Source: Odoribacter sp. AF15-53 (GTDB taxonomy: Bacteria; Bacteroidota; Bacteroidia; Bacteroidales; Marinifilaceae). Taken from it: 64,000 nt of DNA. Positions 9,598-17,534 of the stretch are shown piece after piece. A program made the position numbers and the translations under genes. The DNA lies in the NCBI RefSeq assembly GCF_003479425.1, contig NZ_QUHC01000004.1, forward strand, positions 248,001 through 312,000, in the 5' to 3' direction. Below the pieces are notes generated by a model that was not told the origin of the DNA, ran no database searches, and was given only the letters and a program-made list of their open reading frames with translations. How positions within the stretch are numbered: the first letter of the stretch is position 1; each line of letters starts with the position of its first letter.

Positions 9598-9628
9598 AGG
9601 CGTTACAATGATTTGTGACGCCTTTTTT
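9598..9628 (+). terminator. rho-independent terminator
   Basis: AGGCGTTAC (9598-9606) pairs with GTGACGCCT (9615-9623, one G-T pair) and is followed by a T run. It ends the secreted-protein gene and overlaps the last codon of the remnant on the other strand. Confidence 0.8.
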
Positions 9629-9780
9629 ATACTTTTTTCTTACGTGTGGGGAGTCCTTTTTCCGCCACGTACACCCCGCAAATAATCAAAAGTGCGCCCC
9701 CGATAGCGATAAACGTGATGTGTTCCTTCAGTACGATTGCTGATGCGATAAGCGTGATGAGAGGCGTGAGATAGATGTCA
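9627..9780 (-). pseudogene. EamA/DMT-family transporter, C-terminal remnant
   Basis: The reverse strand encodes about 50 residues ending in a stop at 9627-9629: it begins DIYLTPLITLIASAIVLKEH, continues ITFIAIGGALLIICGVYVAE, and closes KGLPTRKKKV. This is the last two membrane helices of an EamA (drug/metabolite) transporter, where YLxPL...E is the usual penultimate-helix pattern. Similarity stops abruptly at about 9780 and no start or other helices follow, so the rest of the gene is gone. The deletion end lies some 40 bases before the FNR box of the MATE gene. Confidence 0.8.
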
Positions 9781-9823
9781 TTTCAAAATGCAAGCGGGTT
9801 TGTGTTTCTTGATAATGAACTTT

Positions 9824-9867
9824 TTGATGTAGATCAAGTCAACGTGAAATATGGTGTGTTATTTTTG
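9824..9867 (+). promoter_or_regulatory. FNR-type box plus -7 element in front of the MATE gene
   Basis: TTGATGTAGATCAA at 9824-9837 is a perfect match to the FNR consensus TTGATnnnnATCAA. A Bacteroides -7 element TATTTTTG lies at 9860-9867, and no good -33 TTTG is present at the usual distance. With a start of transcription near 9873, the box centre would be near -42, which is the class II activator position in Crp/Fnr systems. This implies activation by a Crp/Fnr protein under low oxygen or a similar cue. Confidence 0.6.
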
Positions 9868-9890
9868 TGCCCGGCAAAAAAGGAGGCTGG

Positions 9891-11270
9891 ATGAAACCGA
9901 AAAAAACATTACGCAGACAACTATTTCAACTTACGGGACCTATATTCGTGGAGACCTTGCTAATCATGTTACTGGGGGCCATGGATACTTTTATGCTTAG
10001 TAGTTATTCAGATGATACTGTGGCGGCCGTGGGGGTTGTCAACCAGTTGTTGAATCTGGTATTTCTAGTGTTCGGGGTTTCCACGGTGGGAACTTCCGTG
10101 CTGTGTTCCCAGTATTTGGGGGCGTCACAACATGCTAACGTGCGACAGGTGATCGGGGTCTCTCTGTTATTCAATACTTTGATTGGAGTAATGACCAGCG
10201 CATTGCTGTATTTCCGGGCGGAGTCGTTACTGAAGATGATGGATTTGTCACCGGAGTTGGTGAACGAGGGATTAGCCTACATGCAGATCGTGGGAGGTTT
10301 TGCTTTCTTGCAAGCCATAGCGTTGACAATGTCTGCCGTGTTGCGAAGTCATAACAAGGCGTATTACCCGATGCGGGTGACATTGTTGATGAACATACTG
10401 AATATTATCGGGAACTACGCCTTAATATTCGGTAAGTTCGGGTTGCCGCAAATGGGGGTCGTGGGGGCCGCAATTTCAACGTCTTCCTGCCGGGGGGTGG
10501 CGTTGGTATTGCTTCTGTATATTACTTTTGGGAAGGTGGTACCTCATTTTTCGTTTTCTTCCGTAAGGCCATTCCCGTGGGATAAGTTAAAGAATTTACT
10601 GCATATCGGTCTTCCGGCAGCGGGAGAGCAGGTTTCTTACAGTTTGTCGCAGGTCGTAATCACGTATTTTACGGTGATGCTGGGAACGGCAGCCTTGACC
10701 GCACGTACTTACGCGATGAATATTATTTTGTTTTCCTACGTGTTTTCTGTGGCGTTAGGGCAGGGAGCAGCTATTCTTGTCGGGCATCTCGTGGGAGGTG
10801 ATCGGGCGGATGCGGCTTTCGTGTTGCAGAAGTATTGTTTACGGCTTTCTATCATGGTGTCGATTAGCGTGGCGGTGATCACGGCAGCTTGCAGTAAGTT
10901 GATCTTTGGAATGTTGACGGCTAATCCGGAAATTATTTATATGGGGGTGATGATCCTCTGCATAGATGTCGTGTTGGAAGTGGGGCGTGCGGTGAACATC
11001 TTGTCGGTAAACGTGTTGAATGCCGTGGGAGATGTGACGTATCCTTTCGTGACAGGGGTGATCGTGATGTGGGGAGTGGCAACGGCGTTAAGTTACGTGT
11101 TTGGAATCTCCTTTGGGTGGGGACTTGCCGGGATGTGGGTGGCTTTCACGCTGGATGAGAATATCCGGGCGATTATCTTCGTGCGTCGCTGGAACAGTCG
11201 GAAATGGGAAGGAAAGACCTTTACCCGGGTTGAAAAGTTACTAAAGCAGACCAGCTCTCACACGACTTAG
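9891..11270 (+). CDS. MATE-family multidrug/cation exporter
   Basis: This is an inner-membrane antiporter of the MATE family with about 12 hydrophobic helices in two similar halves (first half from LFQLTGPIFVETLLIMLLGA, second from LLHIGLPAAGEQVSYSLSQ). The start at ATG 9891 has a strong AAAGGAGG just upstream; the earlier GTG at 9867 lacks one and would coincide with the predicted -7 element. At 459 residues it is of family length. MATE proteins export drugs or metabolites using Na+ or H+ gradients; the substrate is not evident. The 3' end overlaps the convergent Crp/Fnr gene by 30 bases, so both messages would be antisense to each other there. Confidence 0.9.
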   Translation: MKPKKTLRRQLFQLTGPIFVETLLIMLLGAMDTFMLSSYSDDTVAAVGVVNQLLNLVFLVFGVSTVGTSVLCSQYLGASQHANVRQVIGVSLLFNTLIGVMTSALLYFRAESLLKMMDLSPELVNEGLAYMQIVGGFAFLQAIALTMSAVLRSHNKAYYPMRVTLLMNILNIIGNYALIFGKFGLPQMGVVGAAISTSSCRGVALVLLLYITFGKVVPHFSFSSVRPFPWDKLKNLLHIGLPAAGEQVSYSLSQVVITYFTVMLGTAALTARTYAMNIILFSYVFSVALGQGAAILVGHLVGGDRADAAFVLQKYCLRLSIMVSISVAVITAACSKLIFGMLTANPEIIYMGVMILCIDVVLEVGRAVNILSVNVLNAVGDVTYPFVTGVIVMWGVATALSYVFGISFGWGLAGMWVAFTLDENIRAIIFVRRWNSRKWEGKTFTRVEKLLKQTSSHTT

Positions 11271-11819
11271 CGTTTCGGGAGTCATGCCGAGGCGGGAGGC
11301 GATGTGGATGAGTGGGGCTCGTTTCACAACTTCGGGATGTTCCGTTGCAAGGCGGTGATAGCGTTCTCTGGCTGTTTCGAAGCGGCAGGCATCGGCTTTC
11401 TGTTGTGATTCGATCAAAGAGTTCTCAAGCATTTTACAATACATGTGTTCCACTTCACGGTTTACCCGGATAAGAGATTGAAATTTGTCGTGCGGGAGGG
11501 AGTATATGATCGTGGGTTCAAGAGCCTCGATAATCAAGTAGCTGGGAATTTGACGGAAATAACTTTCCAGGGATACGAACATACCTTTTTCGTAGGAGAA
11601 ATGTTCTGTGAGGTCCCGTCCGCCTTTGTTGTAGAACAAACGAATCATACCTTGTGCGACGATGCTGTAATACTTGCATATTTCTCCTTCCCGAAGAAAG
11701 ATTTCCCCTTTTTCCAGTTCAAAACGCACGAGGATATCAGCTAGTTGCCGGTGTGTTTCCGGGCTTAGCGGGACGGTTTGAACCTCGAATTCCCGGATTA
11801 TTTGTTCTTTAGAGTCCAT
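11241..11819 (-). CDS. Crp/Fnr-family transcriptional regulator
   Basis: This is a 192-residue regulator with a cyclic-nucleotide-binding-type beta-roll (KGEIFLREGEICKYYSIVAQG, residues 38-110), a dimerisation helix (LIRVNREVEHMYCKMLENSL) and a C-terminal winged-helix region (LIHIASRLGMTPETLSRVRAG). The recognition helix carries ExxSR (ETLSR), the pattern FNR uses to read TTGAT half sites, matching the box at 9824-9837. There is no N-terminal cysteine cluster like that of FNR, so direct Fe-S oxygen sensing is unlikely. It is convergent with, and overlaps the end of, the MATE gene, which is a reasonable target. No ligand can be named. Confidence 0.85.
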   Translation of the reverse strand: MDSKEQIIREFEVQTVPLSPETHRQLADILVRFELEKGEIFLREGEICKYYSIVAQGMIRLFYNKGGRDLTEHFSYEKGMFVSLESYFRQIPSYLIIEALEPTIIYSLPHDKFQSLIRVNREVEHMYCKMLENSLIESQQKADACRFETARERYHRLATEHPEVVKRAPLIHIASRLGMTPETLSRVRAGLL

Positions 11820-11850
11820 AACGCGAAAATAGTGAACTTTTTTAGTCGAA

Positions 11851-11929
11851 AGTTTGTAAAGTCTATAAAGTTTATAAGATATTCGCGCCCGCAGGCACTT
11901 TGTTCTCGATAGCCAAGGCTATCAATGAA
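11851..11929. repeat. family A dispersed repeat, degenerate copy
   Basis: It begins with GTCTATAAAGTTTATAAGAT, followed by a GC-rich core (CGCCCGCAGGCACTTTGTTC) and a perfect hairpin GATAGCC-AA-GGCTATC at 11908-11923. The order (ATAAAGT units, GC-rich block with CTTTGT, hairpin) matches the better copies at 19757 and 62230. The right-hand inverted repeat is missing. Confidence 0.55.
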
Positions 11930-12032
11930 TGTAGTCTAGAAAATATCGCTGATTTTATGGATTTTGCATGTCGATAGCACTGCATTATATATTTTATGAA
12001 CCAATATCGCGGGAAAACATTGTAAAAAAGTA

Positions 12033-12040
12033 TATATTTG
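12033..12040 (+). promoter_or_regulatory. candidate -7 element for the SPFH operon
   Basis: TATATTTG fits the Bacteroides TAnnTTTG consensus and lies 33 bases before the preferred start of the SPFH gene. I see no convincing -33 TTTG at 19-21 bases upstream. Confidence 0.4.
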
Positions 12041-12072
12041 AGGTGATTTATAATAACACTAAAATTAAATAC

Positions 12073-13173
12073 ATGGGGCTTTTTGATAAACTTAGAGGTG
12101 AGTTTATAGACATTATTGAATTTCTGGATAATACTCAGGACACAATCGTGTATCGCTTCGAGAGATATGGTAACGAGATAAAAAATAATGCAAAACTCAT
12201 TGTCCGGGAAGGACAGATGGCAGTCTTTATTAATGAAGGACAGGTGGCGGATATTTTTTCTCCGGGTACCTACACGCTCAACACGGAGAATCTCCCGATA
12301 TTGAGTACGCTGAAAGGATGGAAATACGGTTTCAACAGTCCGTTCAAGGCTGAAGTGTATTTTGTGAACACGAAAAACTTTATTGATCAGAAATGGGGGA
12401 CAAAGAATGCAATCATTCTGAGCGATAAGCGATTTGGTATGGTTGAAATCCGGGCTTTTGGGATGTACTCGTTCAAGATTACGGACGCTCCTGTCTTTAT
12501 CCGGGAAATCGTGGGAACGAACCAATCGTTTACAACCCAGAATATTGCCGAACAGTTGAAGAGCATTATAGTTACTCGTTTTTCCGATGCCACGGGAGAG
12601 TCTAATTTACCGATCGAGAGTTATGCGTCCAACCTGAACGAGTTGTCGGATACGATATTTGGTTATATGCAGGGTGATTTTGCCGCTTACGGGATGGAAG
12701 TTACCAAATTTTTGATAGAGAATATTTCCATGCCGGACGAGGTGAAAAAAGAGATATTCGAGCTTAGTCGTCTGGAGAAAATTGATTTGGATAAATTGAC
12801 CAAATTAAAGGCTGCCAAGGCTATGGAAGCTGCTGCCGAAAATCCTTCCGGGACGGCAGGAATGGGGGTGGGGCTTGGAGCGGGTATCGCCATGGCCCAA
12901 CAGATGACCCAGAATATGATGAACTCGTCGGGAAAGCAAAACGAACAGGATACACCCCCGCCATTACCGGGAGAAGTCCTGTATTACGTGGCTATTGACG
13001 GGCAACAGTCCGGGCCGTATAATCTGGTGCAACTGGGGGATTTGGTTGAAAAACAGATGTTAAATCGGGAGTCTCTAGTATGGAAAAAGGGATTGTCTGA
13101 ATGGGTTCCGGCAGGTAATCAAGTGGATTTGCAAAGTTTGTGGACGCTGATGCCTCCCCCGCTTCCCCAATAG
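12073..13173 (+). CDS. SPFH-domain protein with C-terminal GYF-like domain
   Basis: This is a cytoplasmic or membrane-associated SPFH protein of the YdjI/virion-core-like type. The start at 12073 gives MGLFDKLRGEFIDIIEF, a usual opening of this family; the in-frame extension to 11968 runs across the promoter and repeat. Residues 35-235 are the SPFH region (REGQMAVFINEGQVADIFSPGTYTL through the helical FELSRLEKIDLDKL), residues 250-295 a Gly/Ala/Met-rich linker, and residues 310-365 a GYF_2-type domain (YYVAIDGQQSGPYNLVQLGD and SLVWKKGLSEWVPAG). GYF domains bind proline-rich peptides; the protein's own PPPLP stretches flank the domain. The gene is followed after 9 bases by a zinc-ribbon protein, a pairing seen with this SPFH subgroup. 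Confidence 0.85.
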   Translation: MGLFDKLRGEFIDIIEFLDNTQDTIVYRFERYGNEIKNNAKLIVREGQMAVFINEGQVADIFSPGTYTLNTENLPILSTLKGWKYGFNSPFKAEVYFVNTKNFIDQKWGTKNAIILSDKRFGMVEIRAFGMYSFKITDAPVFIREIVGTNQSFTTQNIAEQLKSIIVTRFSDATGESNLPIESYASNLNELSDTIFGYMQGDFAAYGMEVTKFLIENISMPDEVKKEIFELSRLEKIDLDKLTKLKAAKAMEAAAENPSGTAGMGVGLGAGIAMAQQMTQNMMNSSGKQNEQDTPPPLPGEVLYYVAIDGQQSGPYNLVQLGDLVEKQMLNRESLVWKKGLSEWVPAGNQVDLQSLWTLMPPPLPQ

Positions 13174-13182
13174 TGATAAAAT

Positions 13183-14271
13183 ATGACGGAGGAATCGGAA
13201 AATAGCAGGAAAGCCAGTGAAACATATCAGTGCGAATGTTGCGGGGCTGCCTTGAAGTATGAACCGGGAACGGCGTTTTTGCATTGCGAGTATTGCGGGT
13301 CGGATACCCCGATAGAGACGAATGTGGTGGAGAATGTCAACGAATTGGACTACATGCAGTACATTCACTATTTCGAGGAAATTAACACGCAGAACACGCA
13401 TGTGATCAAATGCCGGAAATGTGGTGCGGAATCTACATTCGATGAAAATATGAAATCCATGGAGTGTCCTTATTGCGGCACACCTTTAATAGAAGCTGAT
13501 GCTCACTACGAACGGTTGATTAAACCGTCTTACTTGCTGCCGTTTCAGGTTTCCGGTAAGGAGATTGACGCTTGTCTGTACCGTTGGTTGCGGAAGTTAT
13601 GGTTCGCTCCTGATAACCTGAAAGAAAGAGCTCGTTGTTCGGAGAATCTACAAGGGGTGTATATTCCTTGTTGGACGTATGATGCACAAACGGAAACGGG
13701 GTACACGGGGCAACGTGGGGTTACCTATACCGTTACGGTGGGTACGGGGAAGAATCGACGCACGGAGACCCGTACCAGATGGACATTTCGTAGCGGTCAT
13801 ATATCCCTCTTCTTTGATGACGTGATGGTTCCCGCCTCCAAGTTAATCGCCTCGCAAGTCGTGGCGGAAATTGAAAATTGGGACACGGAGAACCTCGTGG
13901 AAATGGATGATAGGTTTTTGAGTGGCTTCGTGACTGAAAAGTATATTATTAATCTGACACAAGGTTTTGACATCGCTCAAGGCAAGATGGCAGCGGAAAT
14001 TGATTCTGCTATTCGGCGGGATATCGGGGGCGACAGGCAACGGATATTATCAAGGGATACCCGGTTTGATAATATCAAGTTCAAATTGATTTTGTTGCCT
14101 GTATACATGTCCTCTTATTCGTATGGAAAAAAGATGTACCATTTTTTCGTGAACGGGAGAACCGGGGAAGTTACTGGAAATCGTCCTTACAGTACCCTGA
14201 AAATCGTGTTCACTGTCATTTGGGGGCTTTTGGTACTTGGGGGAATAATTTATTGGATGAATACTCAATAA
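13183..14271 (+). CDS. zinc-ribbon membrane protein
   Basis: This is a 362-residue protein with two N-terminal zinc ribbons: CECCGAAL with HCEYCGS (residues 18-43) and CRKCGAES with CPYCGTPL (residues 72-100). These CxxC pairs often cause PriA-like annotation, but no helicase motif is present. The middle has an aromatic beta-rich region (VYIPCWTYDAQTETGYTGQRG, then TRTRWTFRSGH) and the C-terminus one membrane helix (LKIVFTVIWGLLVLGGIIYW). It is probably an inner-membrane protein with cytoplasmic ribbons. It lies 9 bases after the SPFH gene and 11 bases before the transglutaminase gene, so all three likely act together; the biochemical role is unknown. Confidence 0.75.
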   Translation: MTEESENSRKASETYQCECCGAALKYEPGTAFLHCEYCGSDTPIETNVVENVNELDYMQYIHYFEEINTQNTHVIKCRKCGAESTFDENMKSMECPYCGTPLIEADAHYERLIKPSYLLPFQVSGKEIDACLYRWLRKLWFAPDNLKERARCSENLQGVYIPCWTYDAQTETGYTGQRGVTYTVTVGTGKNRRTETRTRWTFRSGHISLFFDDVMVPASKLIASQVVAEIENWDTENLVEMDDRFLSGFVTEKYIINLTQGFDIAQGKMAAEIDSAIRRDIGGDRQRILSRDTRFDNIKFKLILLPVYMSSYSYGKKMYHFFVNGRTGEVTGNRPYSTLKIVFTVIWGLLVLGGIIYWMNTQ

Positions 14272-14282
14272 TAATAAATGAA

Positions 14283-17060
14283 ATGAAACGTGTTCTGTTT
14301 TTATTACTGGTCATACCGCTGTTGTACGCGTGCGAGGAAAAGCATTTTATAACTGATTCTACTTATCGGAAGATGGTAGAAGAGGATTTTCAGAAGAAGC
14401 AAGAAATTTTGGGAAATATTCCTGGAAATTTGTATGCAGTATTTGATTCTTCCATGACCGTGAAGGAACGAGAAGCTTTGATGTTTCTTTATGCCTATTC
14501 GCCTTTGATTGATATCTCTTTTTCGGGAGGGGAGTTTCTGTTAGAAAATGTACGTCTGGCTTTCCGCGCCCGGGAAGAAATGCCTTGGGGAAAGGCTGTT
14601 CCCGAGGAAATATTCCGGCATTTCGTGCTTCCGGTGAGAGGGGGAAAAGAGAATCTGGACTCGGCTCGGGTGGTTTTTTACGAGGAGTTGAAGGAACGGG
14701 TGGCAGCTTGCGGGTCAATGGAGAAAGCAGCGCTAGAAGTCAATCATTGGTGTCATGAGAACGTGATATACAAACCGACCAACGCCCGGACTTCTTCACC
14801 TTTGGCCACGAGGCAACGAGCTTACGGACGATGTGGGGAAGAGTCGGTTTTCACGCTGGCCGCGTTGCGAGCCGTGGGTATTCCCGCTCGCCAGATATAC
14901 ACGTCCCGTTGGGCGCATTGTGATGATAATCACGCTTGGATCGAGGTTTGGGTTGATGGTGAATGGAAATATCTTGGGGCTTGTGAACCGGAACCTCGAT
15001 TGAATATCGCGTGGTTCACTTTGCCCGTGCAAAGAGCGATGTATGTGGAAGCGGAGGTGTTCGGGAAATATACCGGGGGGAAGAAACTCCTTTACGAGAA
15101 TGGTAGTTTTAAAGTCTGGGGAGAGGATGGAAGCGAGGGAGAGGAGATTGTTTCCGTGGGAGACAACGGGACGATTGTGAACGTGACTTCACATTACACG
15201 GACGTGGGGCAGAAAAGAGTGATGCAAACGGGGATATTTCGTCTGGAGGTGAACGCTAAAGAGGTGAGAAACAAGAAAACAGTAGTGCGAGTACTGGACG
15301 GGGAAAGACAGCCTGTTGAGAATGCGAAAGTAGAGTACAAGATATTTAACTACGGGGAATTTTATCCCGTGGTAACTCTTTATTCCGACAGTCAAGGGGA
15401 AACCGTTTTAACGCTGGCACGAGGTGATTTGCTGGTTTGGGCCACGAAAGGCGAACAACTCGGGTTTGCCCGGTTTCCCGTGGACCAGCAGGATACCCTT
15501 GTGATTACATTGGATAAGAGGACGGGTGACGCTTTTTCTGGTCAATTTGTCTTGGTTCCGCCCGAACAAAGAGATATCAAGGCCTTGACAACCGACGAGG
15601 AAAGGGCCGTGAATGATCACCGGTTTGTTTACGAGGATTCTTTGCGGAATGCTTATATCGCCACATTCATGACGGCAAGGCGGGCACATGAAATCGCCGC
15701 AGAATTGAAGGTCGATACGGCTCGTTTTACCCGGTACGTGGAAATGGCCCGTGGAAATTATCTGGAGATCGAGAAATTGTTTCGACAGGCTCCGGATAAG
15801 GAGTTGGCCATGCAGTTGTTGGATGTCGTGACGGAAAAAGATTTGCAGGACACCCCGGCTGAAGTTTGGTTACAGCATTTGGTGCAAGTGAATTCCGGTA
15901 TAGATAGCGGGATGTTTCAGAAATATGTATTGAACCCGAGAATACAGAATGAATTGATCACGGCTTATCGGGAATCGATTCGCGTGGCATTTGGGAAAAA
16001 AATACTGGAAGTTGCAGACAGAAGTATTGAGATGAGCGCTGTGGTAAGGGAAATCATGCGACTGGTAGGAGAGTTTCGGGTGACCGATTACCCGGCGAAA
16101 GTTCCAACTCCTCCCGTTGGAGTGTTGCGGGCGGGAGTAACCGATGCGTTATCCCGGGATATATTCTTCGTGGCTGTTTGCCGGACCTTTCTAATACCGG
16201 CTCGTTTAAGTACTATCTCGGGTAAACCGGAATATTATATTGATGGGAATTGGCACACGGCTGATTTCACGGCTGAAAAATCTCTTCCCAGGGGTAAACT
16301 GATGTTACATTACGCGGGAGAACCCGTGAAAGATCCGAAATATTTCTTGAATTTCACGATCGGAAAGATCGAGAACGGACGGGTGCGCACGATCGATCTG
16401 GGAAGTAATGCCGACGTGGATATGGGTGTTGGGGCTTCATACAAAACAATATTTACAAATCCGGTAGAGTTGGAAGAGGGTAGCTATGTCCTTTCCACGG
16501 GCAACCGTCGTGGTGACGGGGCGGTGATGGCAACCTTGACTTCTTTCAAGGTTGAGGCGGGTAGGCAGACGGATTTGGATATGTATATCCAAGCTTGCGA
16601 GGAGGAAACGAAAGTTTTGGGGAAGGTTTCTTTGCCATTGTCTTACATGTCGGAAGTAACCGGGAAATTGGAGAATGTGAGTATCCCGGAGAAAGGATAT
16701 ACGGCTATCGCTTTGATAGAAGCCGATAAAGAGCCCACGAATCATTTGTTACGTGATATGAGTGGCATGAAAGGGGATTTTGAACAGTTGGGAATACCGT
16801 TATATTTCGTGTTCCGTAATCCGGAGAATCAGGGAAAATTCAAACGGGATGATTTCCGTCCTTTCCCCTCGACAATCGCGTGGGGATGCGATCGGGACGG
16901 TAGCCTTCTTCGTTGCTTAAGCGATTGTTTGCAATTGCAAAACGCAGAGAACTTGCCTCTGATTGTTTTGTTGAATGCGGAAGGTGAAGTGGTTTTCGTT
17001 TCACAAGGTTACCGGGTTGGCTTGGGAACTCAGATTATGAACGTGATGAATCGAAAATGA
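14283..17060 (+). CDS. transglutaminase-core lipoprotein with C-terminal thioredoxin-like region
   Basis: This is a 925-residue lipoprotein (signal LFLLLVIPLLYAC; start ATG 14283, since upstream in-frame codons overlap the previous gene). The transglutaminase core has Cys184 (YGRCGEES), His217 (CDDNHAWIEVW) and, where Asp is usual, Glu235 in LGACEPEPRLN. After it come a carboxypeptidase-regulatory-like beta domain (VRVLDGERQPVENAKVEYKI), a long helical region, and a C-terminal part like a thioredoxin fold (LPLIVLLNAEGEVVFVSQGY) with no CxxC. Such proteins are periplasmic or surface peptidases or cross-linkers; activity here is inferred from the triad only. Its stop codon overlaps the next start (ATGA). 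Confidence 0.8.
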   Translation: MKRVLFLLLVIPLLYACEEKHFITDSTYRKMVEEDFQKKQEILGNIPGNLYAVFDSSMTVKEREALMFLYAYSPLIDISFSGGEFLLENVRLAFRAREEMPWGKAVPEEIFRHFVLPVRGGKENLDSARVVFYEELKERVAACGSMEKAALEVNHWCHENVIYKPTNARTSSPLATRQRAYGRCGEESVFTLAALRAVGIPARQIYTSRWAHCDDNHAWIEVWVDGEWKYLGACEPEPRLNIAWFTLPVQRAMYVEAEVFGKYTGGKKLLYENGSFKVWGEDGSEGEEIVSVGDNGTIVNVTSHYTDVGQKRVMQTGIFRLEVNAKEVRNKKTVVRVLDGERQPVENAKVEYKIFNYGEFYPVVTLYSDSQGETVLTLARGDLLVWATKGEQLGFARFPVDQQDTLVITLDKRTGDAFSGQFVLVPPEQRDIKALTTDEERAVNDHRFVYEDSLRNAYIATFMTARRAHEIAAELKVDTARFTRYVEMARGNYLEIEKLFRQAPDKELAMQLLDVVTEKDLQDTPAEVWLQHLVQVNSGIDSGMFQKYVLNPRIQNELITAYRESIRVAFGKKILEVADRSIEMSAVVREIMRLVGEFRVTDYPAKVPTPPVGVLRAGVTDALSRDIFFVAVCRTFLIPARLSTISGKPEYYIDGNWHTADFTAEKSLPRGKLMLHYAGEPVKDPKYFLNFTIGKIENGRVRTIDLGSNADVDMGVGASYKTIFTNPVELEEGSYVLSTGNRRGDGAVMATLTSFKVEAGRQTDLDMYIQACEEETKVLGKVSLPLSYMSEVTGKLENVSIPEKGYTAIALIEADKEPTNHLLRDMSGMKGDFEQLGIPLYFVFRNPENQGKFKRDDFRPFPSTIAWGCDRDGSLLRCLSDCLQLQNAENLPLIVLLNAEGEVVFVSQGYRVGLGTQIMNVMNRK

Positions 17061-17512
17061 TGGATATAATCGTGAGGGAATTTGACGAGCGGGATGCGGA
17101 AGCCGTGTCCCGTCTGATCCGGAATAATTTGATGTTTGTGAATAGCCGGGATTACGAGACTTCGGTGATTGATTATATGTGTGGTTTGTTTACTCCTGCA
17201 TACCTTCGGGACATGATGGCTACCCGGGCTATGTTTGTAGCCGAGGAGAACGGGAAAGTCGTGGGAACAGTCGGGTTGGAAGGGGATGAGGTGTGTGCCC
17301 TGTACGTGGATCCGGAGGTGCATGGAAGGCGGGTCGGGGAACGATTACTGCGGCAGATCGAGGATTTTGCTTTGAGTCGCCATGTTCACCTCGTGCATCT
17401 GTCCGCTAGCCTTACAGCGGTGGGTTTTTACGAAAAAATGGGGTATAGTTCGAAAGAAAAAGAGGAATCCGAGTTGTTTGGCCCGGCTTATATAATGACT
17501 AAATTATTATAA
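17057..17512 (+). CDS. GNAT-family N-acetyltransferase
   Basis: This is a 151-residue acetyltransferase of the GNAT fold. The acetyl-CoA site is VCALYVDPEVHGRRVGERLL (residues 78-97), with the RRVGERLL turn standing in for R/QxxGxG/A. The C-terminal VGFYEKMGYSSKEKEE is the usual closing strand. The substrate is unknown. It starts inside the stop of the transglutaminase gene (ATGA overlap), so translation is probably coupled. Confidence 0.88.
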   Translation: MMDIIVREFDERDAEAVSRLIRNNLMFVNSRDYETSVIDYMCGLFTPAYLRDMMATRAMFVAEENGKVVGTVGLEGDEVCALYVDPEVHGRRVGERLLRQIEDFALSRHVHLVHLSASLTAVGFYEKMGYSSKEKEESELFGPAYIMTKLL

Positions 17513-17534
17513 AATTACGAATAAACGTTTTATT

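Noticed and set aside
12992..13401. Antisense frames over the SPFH/zinc-ribbon junction
   Set aside because: They overlap two supported genes with tight spacing and contain no signal or domain.
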